From Phycomyces blakesleeanus NRRL 1555(-) (taxonomy: Eukaryota > Mucoromycota > Mucoromycetes > Mucorales > Phycomycetaceae), in NCBI RefSeq assembly GCF_001638985.1, contig NW_017265140.1:620001-684000 (forward strand): a stretch of DNA of 64,000 nucleotides, read 5' to 3'. Below are positions 24,856 to 37,100 of the stretch, in pieces. Numbering within the stretch: the first letter of the stretch is position 1; each line of letters starts with the position of its first letter. Position numbers and translations under genes: made by a program. The notes under the pieces were generated by a model. That model searched no databases. It worked only from the letters and a program-made list of their open reading frames with translations, and was not told the origin of the DNA.

Positions 24856-25445
24856 ATGAGCAATATAGATTATTCAATTTTCCAGCTATTTCAGAATATG
24901 CAAGAAACACTTCTTGCCTTAAAAAAAAGCCAACAAGAACTTCAGAAGGAGCAAGAAAAGATACATCTAGAAATTTCTGATATGCACAAAAACATGAATA
25001 GCCAAACAATTTCAGAGCCAACTTCAGTCCATGATGTAAGAAATCATAAAAGAATATAAAACATACAAACTAATATAAAATCATACAGAATATTGGTGGG
25101 CCAATTCCAAGACCAGTTCCGAATATAAAGGCCATAACTCTGAGACATATATACAAAATGATGGGCCAAAATTTTGGGGTCCAACTAAGCAAGAAAAACA
25201 AGGCAACACTCAACACTTGCACCTGCCTTGTCTGTGATAAATTGGCCCTAATGCATTCCATACAAGCTCTAGAACCAAATCCAAGCTGGAGCTCCATATC
25301 CCAAGAAGACAAGAACTATATGTGCACCAGGCATGCACTTTTACTCAAAAGAAACGGCATAGACTTTACCAGATGTCACAAGAACTGGGAATCCGTTGCA
25401 AAAGTTAGTCAATTATGGAAAAACCGTAAAAAGAGTAAATTATAA
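24856..25445 (+). CDS. B-family partner protein B2
   Basis: Exons 24856-25035 and 25089-25445 (intron 53 nt, GTAAGA...CAG, phase 0); 178 aa. The N-terminal half is a Gln/Glu/Lys-rich helix (LKKSQQELQKEQEKIHLEI), likely a coiled coil. The C-terminal domain has ITLRHIYKM, LVCDKLAL, QEDKNYMCTRH and DFTRCHKNWESVA, then SQLWK, colinear with B1 and B3. It stays open although the adjacent transposase is destroyed, which may reflect its short length or selection for repeat binding. Confidence 0.75.
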
Positions 25446-25549
25446 GTTTATGCCTGGTGGATAATATAAAATAGTATATTAATTATGAATAAAATATGTA
25501 GTAAATAAAAAATATCTGGCCAGTAAAATTTGTATATAATTAACTATTT

Positions 25550-25760
25550 TTAGTATAATAACCAATAAAACATTCTTTATAAAACATATCTCTGTTACAA
25601 CAACCAATAAAACACTTTTTATAAAATCTACTTCTGTTACAACAGCCAATAAAACATTTTTATAAGATTTACTTCTGTTGCAGCACCCAACAAAATCATT
25701 TTATAAGCGAAATTTCAATTAAAAATAAATTTACCATCCAATTAAAAAGATAAAGAATCT
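25550..25760. repeat. CCAATAAAA subterminal repeats of B2
   Basis: At least four units of the form (A/G)CCAATAAAACA...TTTATAA at about 40-45 bp spacing, often preceded by CTGTTACAAC. The same motif family occurs in the right ends of B1 and B3. Confidence 0.75.
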
Positions 25761-26230
25761 AAATTATATATAAATAAAGACTAATTAAGTGAACACTAGT
25801 TGTTAAGTGACCAATGATTCAAAATATAATTTTAAGCAAAAGTCTATAAGGCCCAATAAAAGTAAATCTTAAAATACAGCTCTCATATATACGTGCCAAT
25901 AAGAAAACACATATAAGCTACAAAAAGATGTATTGGTAAAGGAATAAAATCTCACATCTGTTAGATAGCAGAGTTATGTAATAATCCATAACAGGCAGGA
26001 AGTGGAAAAGGAGGTGAATGAAAAGCTCCCCCTGGGCGACTTCCTGGGTGGCCCCCCAGAGAACTCTCAGGGCCACCTCTTTTTTTCCCGTAGTGCTTTC
26101 TAATATCTTCTTTACTTTTATTTTAAAAGCATTGATGCGGTTTTTGTTTTCAAACATATAATCGAGTTTTTCAAAATTCTATTTGCTTTTGTATCTGAAA
26201 ATCTTTTCAGATTAGCTATTAAATATTTCT

Positions 26231-26269
26231 AGCTGCTAGTGCAAGCATGTCTATCCTACAGTAGCAGCT
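26231..26269. repeat. Subterminal palindrome of A2
   Basis: AGCTGCTA at 26231-26238 is inverted as TAGCAGCT at 26262-26269. The surrounding 150 bp, reverse complemented, resembles the A1 region 1060-1215 (shared GTTGAAAATA and GGTAGA cores). Confidence 0.55.
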
Positions 26270-26520
26270 ACTGCAGCGCTGGTATGGGAAGTCTAAAATT
26301 ATCTACCCCCAATATTTTCAACTCACAAAAATAAATAAAATCAAATTTTATCAGCCAATTTTTTTATAATTCCATTTTTTTAATTTTGTGATTCTTTTGA
26401 CTGGGAACTCAAATTGTTACTCTTCCCAAAATAAAAGTAGTTTACTCTCAGCTGGAAGTCAAAAATGTTACACGAAAAATCTGCTGTGATGTATAGAGTT
26501 GCGGAGTTATAATGTCTGCC

Positions 26521-27783
26521 ATTTACTACAGTGTTAAGTCTAATAGCACTATAACAAAGAGTATAAACCTGCTTTGAGTTAACATTGTTATGTCTGATTC
26601 TTACTTTTGAGAAACCAGAAGACAGATTCCTTGCGATTCCCTAAATCTACCAAGATTTCTAATGAGTATGCATACAATATTGATAATTAAACTATATATG
26701 ATGTAGATATATTTCTGTCAATTCTTTACAAGTTACTTTCTTTTGTCAACTTTGCTGATTCGTATTTTATTAATACTATCCTTCATAGTTATTAAGTGTG
26801 TTCCTTTTAGAGACTTTTAATAATTTTAGACCTTGTGAAAAAAATAAAATAAAGAGAAATAAGAAAAAGACTACAGAATAAAAAAAAATTGCATTAAAAA
26901 GCAATCACAGTTATTTCTTTTTAGTGGCAAAGACTTCTTAAAGTTCAGATTAAAAATATAAGTAATCTTATAGGCCATGTTTGTCCCTTTACTCAACCCC
27001 ATAATCTGTAAGCAGTTTAGCATACAATATTAATCTAAAATGACTTTCTGAATTAAAAACCCAAAAAATATATTTGAATTAAATCTCAAAAAACAAAAAA
27101 GAGCTCAAAATGCCCTATATTTGGTATGGTTGTAGGAGTTTAAACAAAGTTGCAGGTTTTTTATTGAAAGTTACCGTTTTTTTGGAATTTACAGCAACTT
27201 TTTTCTACAGTGAAGGTCTTTAGTAAACTACATCTGATGTTGAAAGTATCTCTAAAATAACAACAAATCTTCTTTGGGACATTTAGATTTTATTTAACAA
27301 GCCCTTTTGAGGCTGGCAAATATTCAGAGCCAAATTACATTTTAAGAACAAAGTAAAAATCATATCATAAAACCTACTACATAAATAAATAAAAAAATAA
27401 AATAAAATAAAATAAAATAAAAAAAATAATTTATAAGCTAAATTTGCAATTATTCACTTTTTTCATTCTTAAATAATTTGGTCTATATGCTAGAGAAGAC
27501 CAATATTTTTGTTGAAAAATTAGTTATAATCTAAGTTTGGTAGACTTTATTATTTTTTCATAATTGTATATCTACAAGCCAGTAAAATATCTGTCAGTTT
27601 AGTAGTAAGAATAATGAGATATTATTGGCTAATTGTATCAAGAAAATAAATATGATTGGCTAACACATTTTATCATGTTTTTATATCATGTAAAATATTT
27701 TATATCATGTTTTTATATCATATAAAAAAGCGCGATTTTGAAACACACTATTTCTTTTTAAGAACACAATCTCCATCTAATGC
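26521..27783. other. AT-rich intergenic, no gene seen
   Basis: Includes an AAATA-type simple repeat near 27385-27425. No coding motif on either strand. Confidence 0.5.
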
Positions 27784-28461
27784 CATTCACCAGCGTACAA
27801 GGAAATTGTTGAGGGAATTGCACTGAGGGAATTGAAAGAAAAATTACTTTTCATAGTAATTTATTCGATTTGTTGTGGTGGTTGAAGTTGAAGAAGTTTT
27901 TAAGAGGAAGAATTGAAGATTTGAAATTAGGAATGAAGATTCGTGAGAACTTGTGTAGGTTTTGTTTATTGAGAAAGATTTTGTATCAAAGTTTGACCAG
28001 GTTCCTACACTGAACTACTACTGCTATTTATATTGTTTTGGATTGGGAAAATTATATGACTGGGGACAGGTAATCGATCCTATCTGAGCCTTAATCAGAG
28101 CAACGTGATCTTGGGATAATTAATGTATGATTAATTATATAAATGTGTGTAGTCCCAATGAAGTATTAACATCGAAAGTAAATGTGTTTATGAGTTATAA
28201 TTATGCTTATAATAATCCACTGATGTATCCCATATTATGGTGATATCATCATATGAAATATAATCACTATCATACATGCTAAACCTGTGTGTTAAATAAT
28301 AAAGTAATCGGTAGACACCTTTGACTGGAATAGCTGAGGCCTTATATTATTTCCTTCAGACTTATTCTCAATTACAGCAGTAGTCAATACTCATTTACAA
28401 CACGATTCCGAATAGATATATTTGTCAATTCCCTTAATAATTTCCTTGTACACTGATGAAT
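27784..28461. mobile_element. Non-coding element with 33-37 bp inverted ends (MITE-like or LTR-derived)
   Basis: The left end CATTCACCAGCGTACAAGG followed by AAATTGTTGAGGGAATTG is inverted at 28425-28461 with about 6 mismatches. About 678 bp, no coding capacity. Inside, a segment runs from TGTTGAGGG (27808) to ATTTACAACA (28402), which has the TG...CA look of an LTR. A related sequence (CTGAGGC...CTTCAG...ACTCATT(T/C)ACAACA) occurs near 38739-38812, upstream of the B4 gene. Type uncertain. Confidence 0.5.
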
Positions 28462-29190
28462 ATCATAAATAAATTTTATATGATGTGTCCAAGGTCGCTA
28501 CTATTTCACTGTAGAAAAAAATCTACAAGTATTTGAAACAAGCTGCCCATTTTGGAAAAAAATAACAATTTTTTTTAACACCATCTAGCACTTACCAAGT
28601 TTAAAATATTTCTATTCTATCTTGGCTCTAGAGAAATATTTTGAAGATGAAAGTCTTGTTGTCAATCTAGGAAGTCATCTTGATTGCCGAATAAAGAGAA
28701 CTACTTGCTTGATTAAAGAAAAATCAACTAGAGAGTCAAACAAACCCTATAAAATATGTATCTTGAATCTGAGCTTATGCCAGAAACAGTCATACTTACT
28801 AATATTTTTTTTAATGCGAACTTGTTTTTTTATTTTGTAAAGTCTTTTTCTTTCTATTTCTTCTCACTATTACTATTGTTGACAAGTCTTTGAGGCTTTG
28901 CAAAGTACTAACTGATTTATAACTTATAGCTTTTGAATGATAACAATACTAAGCAAGAGATCTATAACAAGACCCTATAACATAAAAACTTATATCAAAG
29001 CCTTAAAAGATAAGCACATATACACATATTTTATAGATAGAATAATATATATCTATAGTTCTTGTAATATTAAACGAACTCCCTTTTTTTAATATCTGGC
29101 TAAATTGATATCTAGTAATCCATAAAAGCATTGATGTTATAATTTAAATCAGCTTTTACTATTCTTATTATTTAATTTAAAATGATCATA
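28462..29190. other. AT-rich intergenic, no gene seen
   Basis: One 72-codon ORF (28622-28840) without recognisable motifs. Confidence 0.45.
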
Positions 29191-29524
29191 TACTACGGGA
29201 AAAAATGGCGGTTTTTTGCATTTGTGACTTTGTTTTTGGCCTATAATAATTAAAAAAATTACAAAAAACACAAAATGAAACAAGAAAATCTCTGTCTTTT
29301 GAAAAGATTGACAAAAAGCAAATTTACCACCAAAAATTAAATCTCCTGATAGACAAGTGTTCATTTTAACTACAGACTTTACATTTTTAGTGAGTGTAGA
29401 TTGTAATTGATGATTATTAAAAGTCAGAGGTGAAAGAGAAGAAAATATCTAAACTTTTTGCTGGTAGGATAAAATATGTTAAGACAACTTGAAAAAAAAA
29501 TGTATTACAGAAAAAAAAAACAAA

Positions 29525-32429
29525 TTAAATATCAGCAAAAGAACCAAGTGACAACTTAGGGCCACGGTTGAGTTCTGGCCACACTATGTATGCTGTCGTC
29601 ATTGCTGTTATTGTATTTACTGTTGCGTCTGACACCACCAGCCCAACCAATTCCTTGACATCCACCAGGTGAACCACCTTTGGCTTCATTTGTCCATTTC
29701 GCGCCACTGGCACACCATTGTACAGCATCGTGCTATACACCAACACCAAAGTAAGTGGCCATCTTTTCCCCTCATTGACATGCTCAAAGAAAAGAACAAC
29801 TTTGCCAAAGAAGTGTTTTAGAGCAGGAGACGATCCTGATCTTGCGTTTGTTGCCTTGTTTATCTGCAACTGAAGGTGAATGTGGTGAGCCTCTCTTTGT
29901 ACTTTGTGGGCAAACACAGAGTCTATCACACAGCCATTGACAAAAGCCTTGCGGCTTGTCGTCAAGGCTGAATCAATCGTGCTGCATTCCACTCCCTTTG
30001 ATTCATGGAACTTTGCAAGAAGAACTGGGAGACAAGAAATTTCTTCAATGCTGTCATGAATTGTTTTATATTCCAAAGGCCCCCAGAACTCAATATCTGA
30101 GTCAACGTCAACACGCTCACCTTCCTCAGTCATTGGCCAACCAGCAGACTCATCATTGTATTGCAATATTCTTGCTGTTGCCCTCGCCTTAACTACCAAG
30201 GCTCCGTTTACATCCACACATCTTGTACAGGCAAGTCTCAGCATAATGTTCCCAGCGTTTGCACCAATAGCAGAATTGCTCTTTATTGACCGAGAATATT
30301 CTCCAATGGCCCTCTCTAGCGACCTGGCACTGTACGCTCTGGGAGGGCCAAATGCATTGATCATTGCTGGGTAATGCTGCAATAGGTGTTGGTTGATAGT
30401 GAATATCTCTATTCCAACTTTACCATTTTGGAAATGGCCTTCCAGATACGAATTCCACTTAATAAGGTTTCTAAGAGAAAGATCAGAATAAGTTCCAAAA
30501 ACAAAACTCTGAATAACACTAAACATACTTTTTTATAGAGGTTTGTTCCTCTGCTGATAACTCCCAGCTCATGAGTAGAGTGCATGCTTGCACAAGGCCA
30601 AGCAATGCCTTCTGTGCATCTTGATTGTGGATACGCTCTGCTACCAGAGTGGGAACCACAAACAGAAGGAAATTGGCCCAGTTCACAGCTCGGAAATATT
30701 CTGCATGTCTTGCCACTTCCCTCCAAGCACCATGGAAAGATGTTGGGATTGATTCTCTTGTTCCTTCTATTGCCACGTCTATCTTCTTCTGTGCTCCAGC
30801 AGAGAGGAAAAGGGGGTGCTTAGATCCATACTTCCTGCAAACAAGCCCCCAGACCTGCTTGCCAATTCCGTGAGAAAGACCATGCATCTCATTGAGAGCA
30901 AAGAAAAATGGGCCTGTGAATGACGTCAATGAAGCGAATGGAGATTGTCCTTTGAGGCCCTTGTACAACACACTATCAGGGTTGAAGCTTCTGAAGCTCT
31001 CTATGATGCAGATGGTGGTGCCTGGCAAGGTTCTGAAATATTGGCCATGACCTGGAGTTTGTCCAACAACATTGCAGATATGACAGCAATTTTTGCTTGT
31101 ATGGCCAGCATGGCATGCTAGCTTTGCCAATGCTGGAATGTCACTAGTTGCCATGAGAACATGGACTTTTGCTCTCATTGTTTTTGTTGGTGTTTTTATC
31201 ACCATTCCGTCTGCTTGCAGTATCTCAAGTGATTTGATGGTTGGCTCAAGAAATGACCAGAAGTTGGCAGGTACAGTTGTGGCAGAGATCATTGCGATCT
31301 GGATCATTTGCTTGCACTTATAACAGACCATTGGAAGAAGGTTGAGCATGGTGGCATGTAAAATGGTCACCAAACCAAGAACCTTGTGTGGAGCAAAGCC
31401 ATCAACTGACAACGAAATGGCGATATCATTCTCATCAGATAAAAGATGCTTGATCGATTCATAAGCTTGGCCATCAAAGATATCAGATTTGCTTCCGTTT
31501 TGACTGGACTGATGGTTATGACGATACATCATCTCATTTCTTGTAGTGTCATTGGCCAAACAGAGAGCAAGCTGTCTAGCCAAAGGGATCTGAATCATTG
31601 TTTTGACAGGGATTGACAATCCGTCTTTATCTTTGGCATCGTTTTTATAATGTGCCTCACCACAATTAAGACACACTGTCTCATGACTGTCATTGTAAAG
31701 TTTACAATCATTATGGCAGATGTCATACTTATCTCCTTTTACAGAAGAAAATCTCTCAAGAAGTTTATCTCCAAGGTATGAAGAGCATGCTCTGTATGTT
31801 ATGTCATTAGATGTCTCTAGAATCTTGTTGAAATGACGAGCAATCATTTCATGTGCTTCACGCAAAATTCCAAAATCCTTGATTATCTTAATGAACTTAA
31901 GATTTTTTGCGTCGTCATTGTTAGAGATGGGAGTGGGTTGACTGAAATCAAATATCAGAGGAGAGGTTTTGACGTGGATGTCATCCATGGCATGATCAAG
32001 ATCGGCATCATACTTTATTAAGGTAAATAGTAATTAGCGTTATAGACATAGATATATAGATATACGTATATATCTTACCATGGGCTGATCATTATCATTG
32101 TCACCATTATTGAAGGCATCCACAGTTTGGTTATCAATTGTGGCTGTGTTTTCTTTGCTTGTTCATGAAGGTAATAGTATAATTAATTACTTGTTCTAAC
32201 AGTGCATATGTCTTTCATAGACTTACTCAGAGGTGTATCCAGATACAATACTTGATACAATGTTGGTTTGCTCAGAGACAGAAATGGGTTGGGAAATCTC
32301 AAAATTAACCATGTTTGAAGAACAGGTTTTCATATACTGAATTCTGCATAAATTGACTTTTCTTGTGCTATTGTAAAATGTATTGCAGAATCTGCACTTG
32401 TAACTACTACGCTTTGTAATTGAGAACAT
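29525..32429 (-). CDS. Tnp2-like CACTA transposase B3, full-length open frame
   Basis: Exons 32227-32429, 32079-32157, 30529-32012 and 29525-30470 give 903 aa with no internal stop, the only close B copy fully open. Order: Cys-rich N-terminus (YKCRFCNTFYNS), acidic linker, SPLIFDFSQP, a Cys cluster (CHNDC...CLNCGEAHYK), the core SLSVDGFAPHKV, MATSDIPALAKLACHAGHTS, and NEMHGLSHGIGKQVWGL, then INQHLLQHYPAMINAFGPP with YSARSLERAIGEYSRSIKSN (DUF4218-type). Compared with B1, DEMH is NEMH and TGDIP is TSDIP, both G-to-A changes, so activity is doubtful despite the open frame. The exon 2 acceptor context differs from its siblings (AAG rather than CAG). Confidence 0.85.
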
Positions 32430-32766
32430 TTTTAAAGGTTGAAAATAACACTTTGAAGTAAAGGTATGAGTATCAGTAATTGCTTTTAAATGATATGTCT
32501 TTATACTTAATAACTTTGAGTTTTGTGTAGACATAATAGCTTCAAGATAATGATGACATAGATAATATAAGTATGAACTCAGAAACAGTATCTGAAACAT
32601 TGCGTATTAGCTGTAAATATAACTATGGTAAGTCAAAATTAATATTGACTGAGATGAAAAAGTTAAACTAATTAATATGAAACTAATAATAGATGATAGA
32701 AATTTTTTTCACTCTTTATTCTCCTTTCACAACAATCTTTTTGCTTATACGAACTAAACTCTTAAC

Positions 32767-33375
32767 ATGAATAACACAGAAAGCCAGGTCATATCTTTAC
32801 TACAAGCTATGCACAGTGAGATAATCTCTTTGAAGACAGGACAGGACACTATCAAACTGGAATTGAATTCTACAAGAGAAGAATTGAATTCAAAGATTGA
32901 CTACCTCCAGAGTCAACTGGACAACAGAGGATTTTCTGAGCAAGAGACAGTACCTTCTGCCACTGACATTGTAAGTCAAAAATAAAATAAAATGAATATG
33001 TATTAACATGTAATCCAATAGCCTTGCAACAGTCTTATCCGTGCACCTATTCCGAATATCTGGGATATAACGTTGAAGCATGTCTTCAAAATGATGAGTG
33101 AAGATCTTGGTATTGAGGTAAACAATAAAGAGAAGGCCACTCTCCGAGTATGTACAAAGATCATTTGTGATGAGCTGGCTGTCCATCCTTTGGTGAAGGA
33201 TCTTGGTTCTTGACCTAGCTGGGGGTCTATACCAGTAATGGTTAGAAAACAAATGTGTGCTAAACACGCAACATTGATGAATGATGCTGATATTGACCTC
33301 ACCAGATGCCATGAAAACTGGGCATCTGTCTCAAGAATTTCTCATCTCTGGAGAGACTGTTTTAGAAGATTGTAG
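32767..33375 (+). pseudogene. B-family partner gene B3, one premature stop
   Basis: Exons 32767-32970 and 33022-33375 (51-nt intron). Coiled-coil N-terminus (SEIISLKTGQDTIKLEL is close to the visible sequence; key pattern Leu/Ile heptads at residues 8-55). The C-terminal domain matches B1: ITLKHVFKM, IICDELAV, MCAKH, DLTRCHENWASVS, SHLWR. TGA at 33211-33213 falls where B1 and B2 have Asn before Pro-(G/S)-Trp. Downstream sequence remains colinear to the natural stop. Confidence 0.75.
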
Positions 33376-33479
33376 TCTTGTAAGTAATCAAATATAATAA
33401 AATCAAATAAGATACTCTGCTATAATAACTTAGAATATAGTGTAGTTTATAGCCACCAAAATTCAAATGTTGATTTTCT

Positions 33480-33850
33480 TATTATTAAATAACACCCAAT
33501 AAAATGAACAATAAAAACTTTTTCCTATAATAATACCCAATAAAACGAACAATAAAAACTTTTTCTTATATTAACATCCAATAAAATGAACAATAAAAGC
33601 TTTTTTTCTTTAATAATATCCAATAAAAGCATAATTATTAAATCAAACAATAATTCTTATAAATATAATCCAATAGACAGCTATTTTCTTTAGAGCAATA
33701 ATAACAAAAATAAATTGTGTCCAATAAAATGTCTATTTAATCTACATTTTAAAACAATAATTGTCATATAAGAGGGTACCAAATAAAAGTATCCAATGAC
33801 ATATAAGCTTTATACAATAAATAAAAGAAATCACATCCAATATACACTTA
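33480..33850. repeat. CCAATAAAA subterminal array of B3
   Basis: At least seven CCAATA/CCAATAAAA units, three of them in a near-tandem unit of about 55 bp containing CCAATAAAA(T/C)GAACAATAAAA followed by a T-rich tract and ATAATA. This is the strongest such array in the window. Confidence 0.8.
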
Positions 33851-34134
33851 CTGACATTTCTTTCATTTATGGTAATTTCTAACGGTACAGCTGTTTCTAT
33901 TGGCTTAGAGTTCCAATTTTAAGTTGAACCTGTTAAGGCTCAGATTTGGGTGTACGAATTTGATATAAATGAGCCAAAAGTGGATTAGTGTAATGTTTTA
34001 AATGTCATGATAAAATTTTAGATGGTACAAAAATCTGAAATGGGGGGGAGAAGCGAAGAGAACTGGAAAAGAAGAGATTTTATTGGACAAACCCCATTGG
34101 GAAAAATACTTTTTTTTTTGATAAGTCATTTTTT

Positions 34135-37100
34135 TTAATAGATTTTTGCAATGTTCATCAACATCCACCAGAACATGCCGAATTTTGCAACATTGAGGAA
34201 CTTTTGGTTATTGGAAGACCCAACGGACAAGTGAATATCAACAGCCTAAACGATGTTGATGTCATCTTTGTTGACTTCAACCAGGCCTCCAAGGGGCAGA
34301 ACCACAATATTGTTGTAATTGTCTGTTACCACGGCTGGGGTATAGATGCAATTTACATTGCTGTTCGGAACAATTTAGTACTTTTGCATAAAGAACGCCT
34401 TCTTCATTCTGTCTGCAGAGTCTCTTGCTTGAACGATCTTTACCTGACCAAGGAATAATTGACTATTTGATTGAAAAACACCTGCAAGTGTATTACACAA
34501 AGTGGGAGTTGACAACCCGGAATTGTCACTGTTGACACGAGAACCAAAGAAATGAAGATTAAAGCCTGGGAAATTGACAGGGGCCAGCTTGACAAAATTA
34601 CCAATTGAACTTCTCACAGATCTTGTTCCATTACCAACTGGTTTCTCTACGACATACGATCCTCCATTACAAAGATGCCAACAGATGAATTGCTTGCCAA
34701 ATCTTGTAGCGATGTCTCGAGAGGTGGAATGGCAGTTGGTCTTGAATAAATGTTTGCGGATGAACTTATTAAACTGTTCACCATTTTCAGTTTCGTATTG
34801 CAGCATGGAACCGAAACGAACAATGTCATCAGTGATATGATGCAGAAGGTGGACCTTTGGCTTGAACGTGAAGTCTTGCTTAGAAAATCCTTTTTGGAGA
34901 ATCTGGATATCCAGTTGAAAAAGCAGATCCGTTACATCAGTGACAGCGTGTTTTATCTGGGCAATATAGTAGTCGAAGCACCGGTCGACTCCACGCATAT
35001 ACACCAAAGACGACAGGCAGCCTAATGCATGCAAGGCTTTAATAAACAAACTTGCCAATGGTTTGTCACTAAAGAGCTTGCTCATAATTCCAGGCAGGAC
35101 TTGAATCAATTCCTTGAAATCGTGTCCAATGAACGAATCAGTGTGGCAAAGCTTGTTCCTGAATGTTTGGCTGTAACTCTTACAAGTCTTGTAAGAGTTT
35201 AGAGCTTCCTGGAGTCTCCCCTTTTCACTTGTAGTCAGCATCTTCTGTTTCCAGAGAAAAGTCATCAAGTATTTCGTCAGGCCAAGAGAAATAATGTGGA
35301 GAATTTCAATAGGCATGTCTTTGGTAGGGTCAAAGGCTTCGAGTCTAAGAAATTCCTCACTTCCATTCTTGATATAACTCAATTCGCACCCATTGAGATA
35401 TAGCTCTGACTGGGAATCGGCATTGGCAAAGGCGCACAAGAAATCCCTCGTTCTTTCTTCTTACCCATGGTGGTCAACTGGAGAATACGGCAGAGCATCA
35501 GGGATGGAACCCTGTTCAATACAAGGCGAAGGTATGAGACATTTTTGGCAAAACTTCTTGGCAGATGTTCCCTTATGCATGGCAAGCTGAGATTGACAAG
35601 GGTTGTCACCCATAAAGAGCAACAGGGGCACAACAACAAGAACTACTTCACCATGATCCTCAGAATACATCTCAATACCTTTCTCCAGCCTAACGAGGTC
35701 ATCGACAATAGGGGGCAACATCTCAACGGCATTCAGTGTATGATTCGAGGTACAAATGAAAAGAGTATTTTCTTGTTTGTTTCTCGTCTCAAGTGGCAAT
35801 GCAGCAAAGTACATTAAGTAACTTTCATACTTGTTGTACTGCTTTGTTGAATTACTGGAGGTATTTTTGGAATAAAGATTAAGTGGGCAGACAACCACTT
35901 TCATCAAACCAGAGCCTGGAAGTCTTCTCTTGAATTCTTCAACATGGGATTTGTTGAGACACAAGTCAGATTGAACACCAGTAAGAGCATAGGTGACAAT
36001 TTTGGCAGGGCAATAAGAAACAGAGAAACCAGCTCTGAGGAAAAGATCACTGTCTTTTTGAACAGTAGACATAATCCTATCAACTTCAATGGTATACTTC
36101 AGGGTAGAGACAGCAAAGTTCGTAGAGTTTCCAAACCGCAGGAAGTGAGTATCATCAGGATGGTTCAGCTGAGGATTGTGGCCACCATAAACCTGGAATG
36201 CATTGGCAAGTATGGATCCGTCCTTGGTGAAGAACTTCTCAAGGAGATACTGGTTTGGGGAGCCTTATACTTCGACAACATCACCCACCCAGTAGTCCAT
36301 TCCGTTTGAAGTGATCATTGGGTGCTGGAGCAATGGGTTCTCCTTCCACTTTTCGCCTTGGTTGAGATTCAACTACTGGTTTTCTGTGAAGTCAGGAAGG
36401 GCCGAGATTTGAGATGATTTTCCGGGGCATGTCATGGTAAACTTGATGTAATCAGACAGTTTGTTTATCCAAAGTACATGTCGTTCATTGTCTTGGTTCA
36501 CAACATCAAAACTGGCAGTAGGAAAAACAGGGATCTGGTTCTTTTTCTGCTTGTGATAGTTAATCACAGCATTTGGTGTCAGAAAATCCAGTGCTACTCC
36601 AGATTCTTCATGGACGTCCAAGACCATCTTCATGGCAAACATGATCTTCTTGATAGATCTTTCTGAGGCAAGATCTTCATCGCCATAGAAGAGAGCATGT
36701 AAGATAAACTCTACTTTCGATTTAAATGGATGGGTGGGTCCAGTAAAAATGTCAGCAAAGTCATTGGGCCGGTACAATGTCTGTCTGCTGCTGTCTTCGT
36801 TCGAGTAGGCATTCATGGCATGAGAAAGAGATTGGAAGGTTCTCATTTCTGCTGCCACTCTAGCAATATGATCCTGGCTATCATATTCTACTCTGGTGTC
36901 TGTGTCTTCGTCGTCAGTGGTCTCATCATAGTCATCTGATGAATCACTGTTCAGCAAAAAAAAAACAGGTTATTATCTATTTCAATATTGCATTACTAAT
37001 TTTTACTTATGATAGAATGTAATCATCACTATATTCGTCTTTGTCAGAGATTTCATGGCCATATGTGTCCTGAGGGTTTTCAAGAATAAATTCCATTGGG

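Larger units (their letters stand above)
21311..26095. mobile_element. B2: CACTA transposon nested in A2
   Basis: It begins CACTACGGGAAAAAAGGGG and ends TTTTTTTCCCGTAGTG; 4785 bp, almost the same length as B1. The flanking triplets are TTT and CTT, so the target duplication is imperfect. The first 90 bp align with the left ends of B1 and B3 (shared TTGTGACTTCATTTTTGGC). Contents match B1: transposase on minus, partner gene on plus. Confidence 0.9.
17262..26520 (-). mobile_element. A2: Plavaka-like transposon carrying nested B2
   Basis: Terminal inverted repeats: GACATTATAACTCC at 17268-17281 is inverted at 26504-26517, and similarity continues about 50 bp inward (AGATTTTT cores). Removing B2 (21311-26095) leaves about 4.47 kb, matching A1 and A3. 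B2 lies in the 5' leader of the A2 gene, about 670 bp upstream of its start codon. Confidence 0.8.
29191..33990. mobile_element. B3: CACTA transposon, right end uncertain
   Basis: The left end TACTACGGGAAAAAATGGCGG has T for the first C of CACTA and otherwise aligns with B1 and B2. Contents match B1. No CCCGTAGTG terminus is found on the right. A weak match ending ATTAGTG at 33990 would give 4.80 kb, the expected size, but flanking triplets do not match and the border with A3 is unclear. Confidence 0.75.

Noticed and set aside
27808..28402. Solo LTR call
   Set aside because: TG...CA ends are present but flanking 5-mers do not match, and longer inverted repeats enclose the segment; left as uncertain.
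34204..35817. Plus-strand ORFs at 34.2-35.8 kb
   Set aside because: Antisense to the A3 transposase, which is recognisable on the minus strand.
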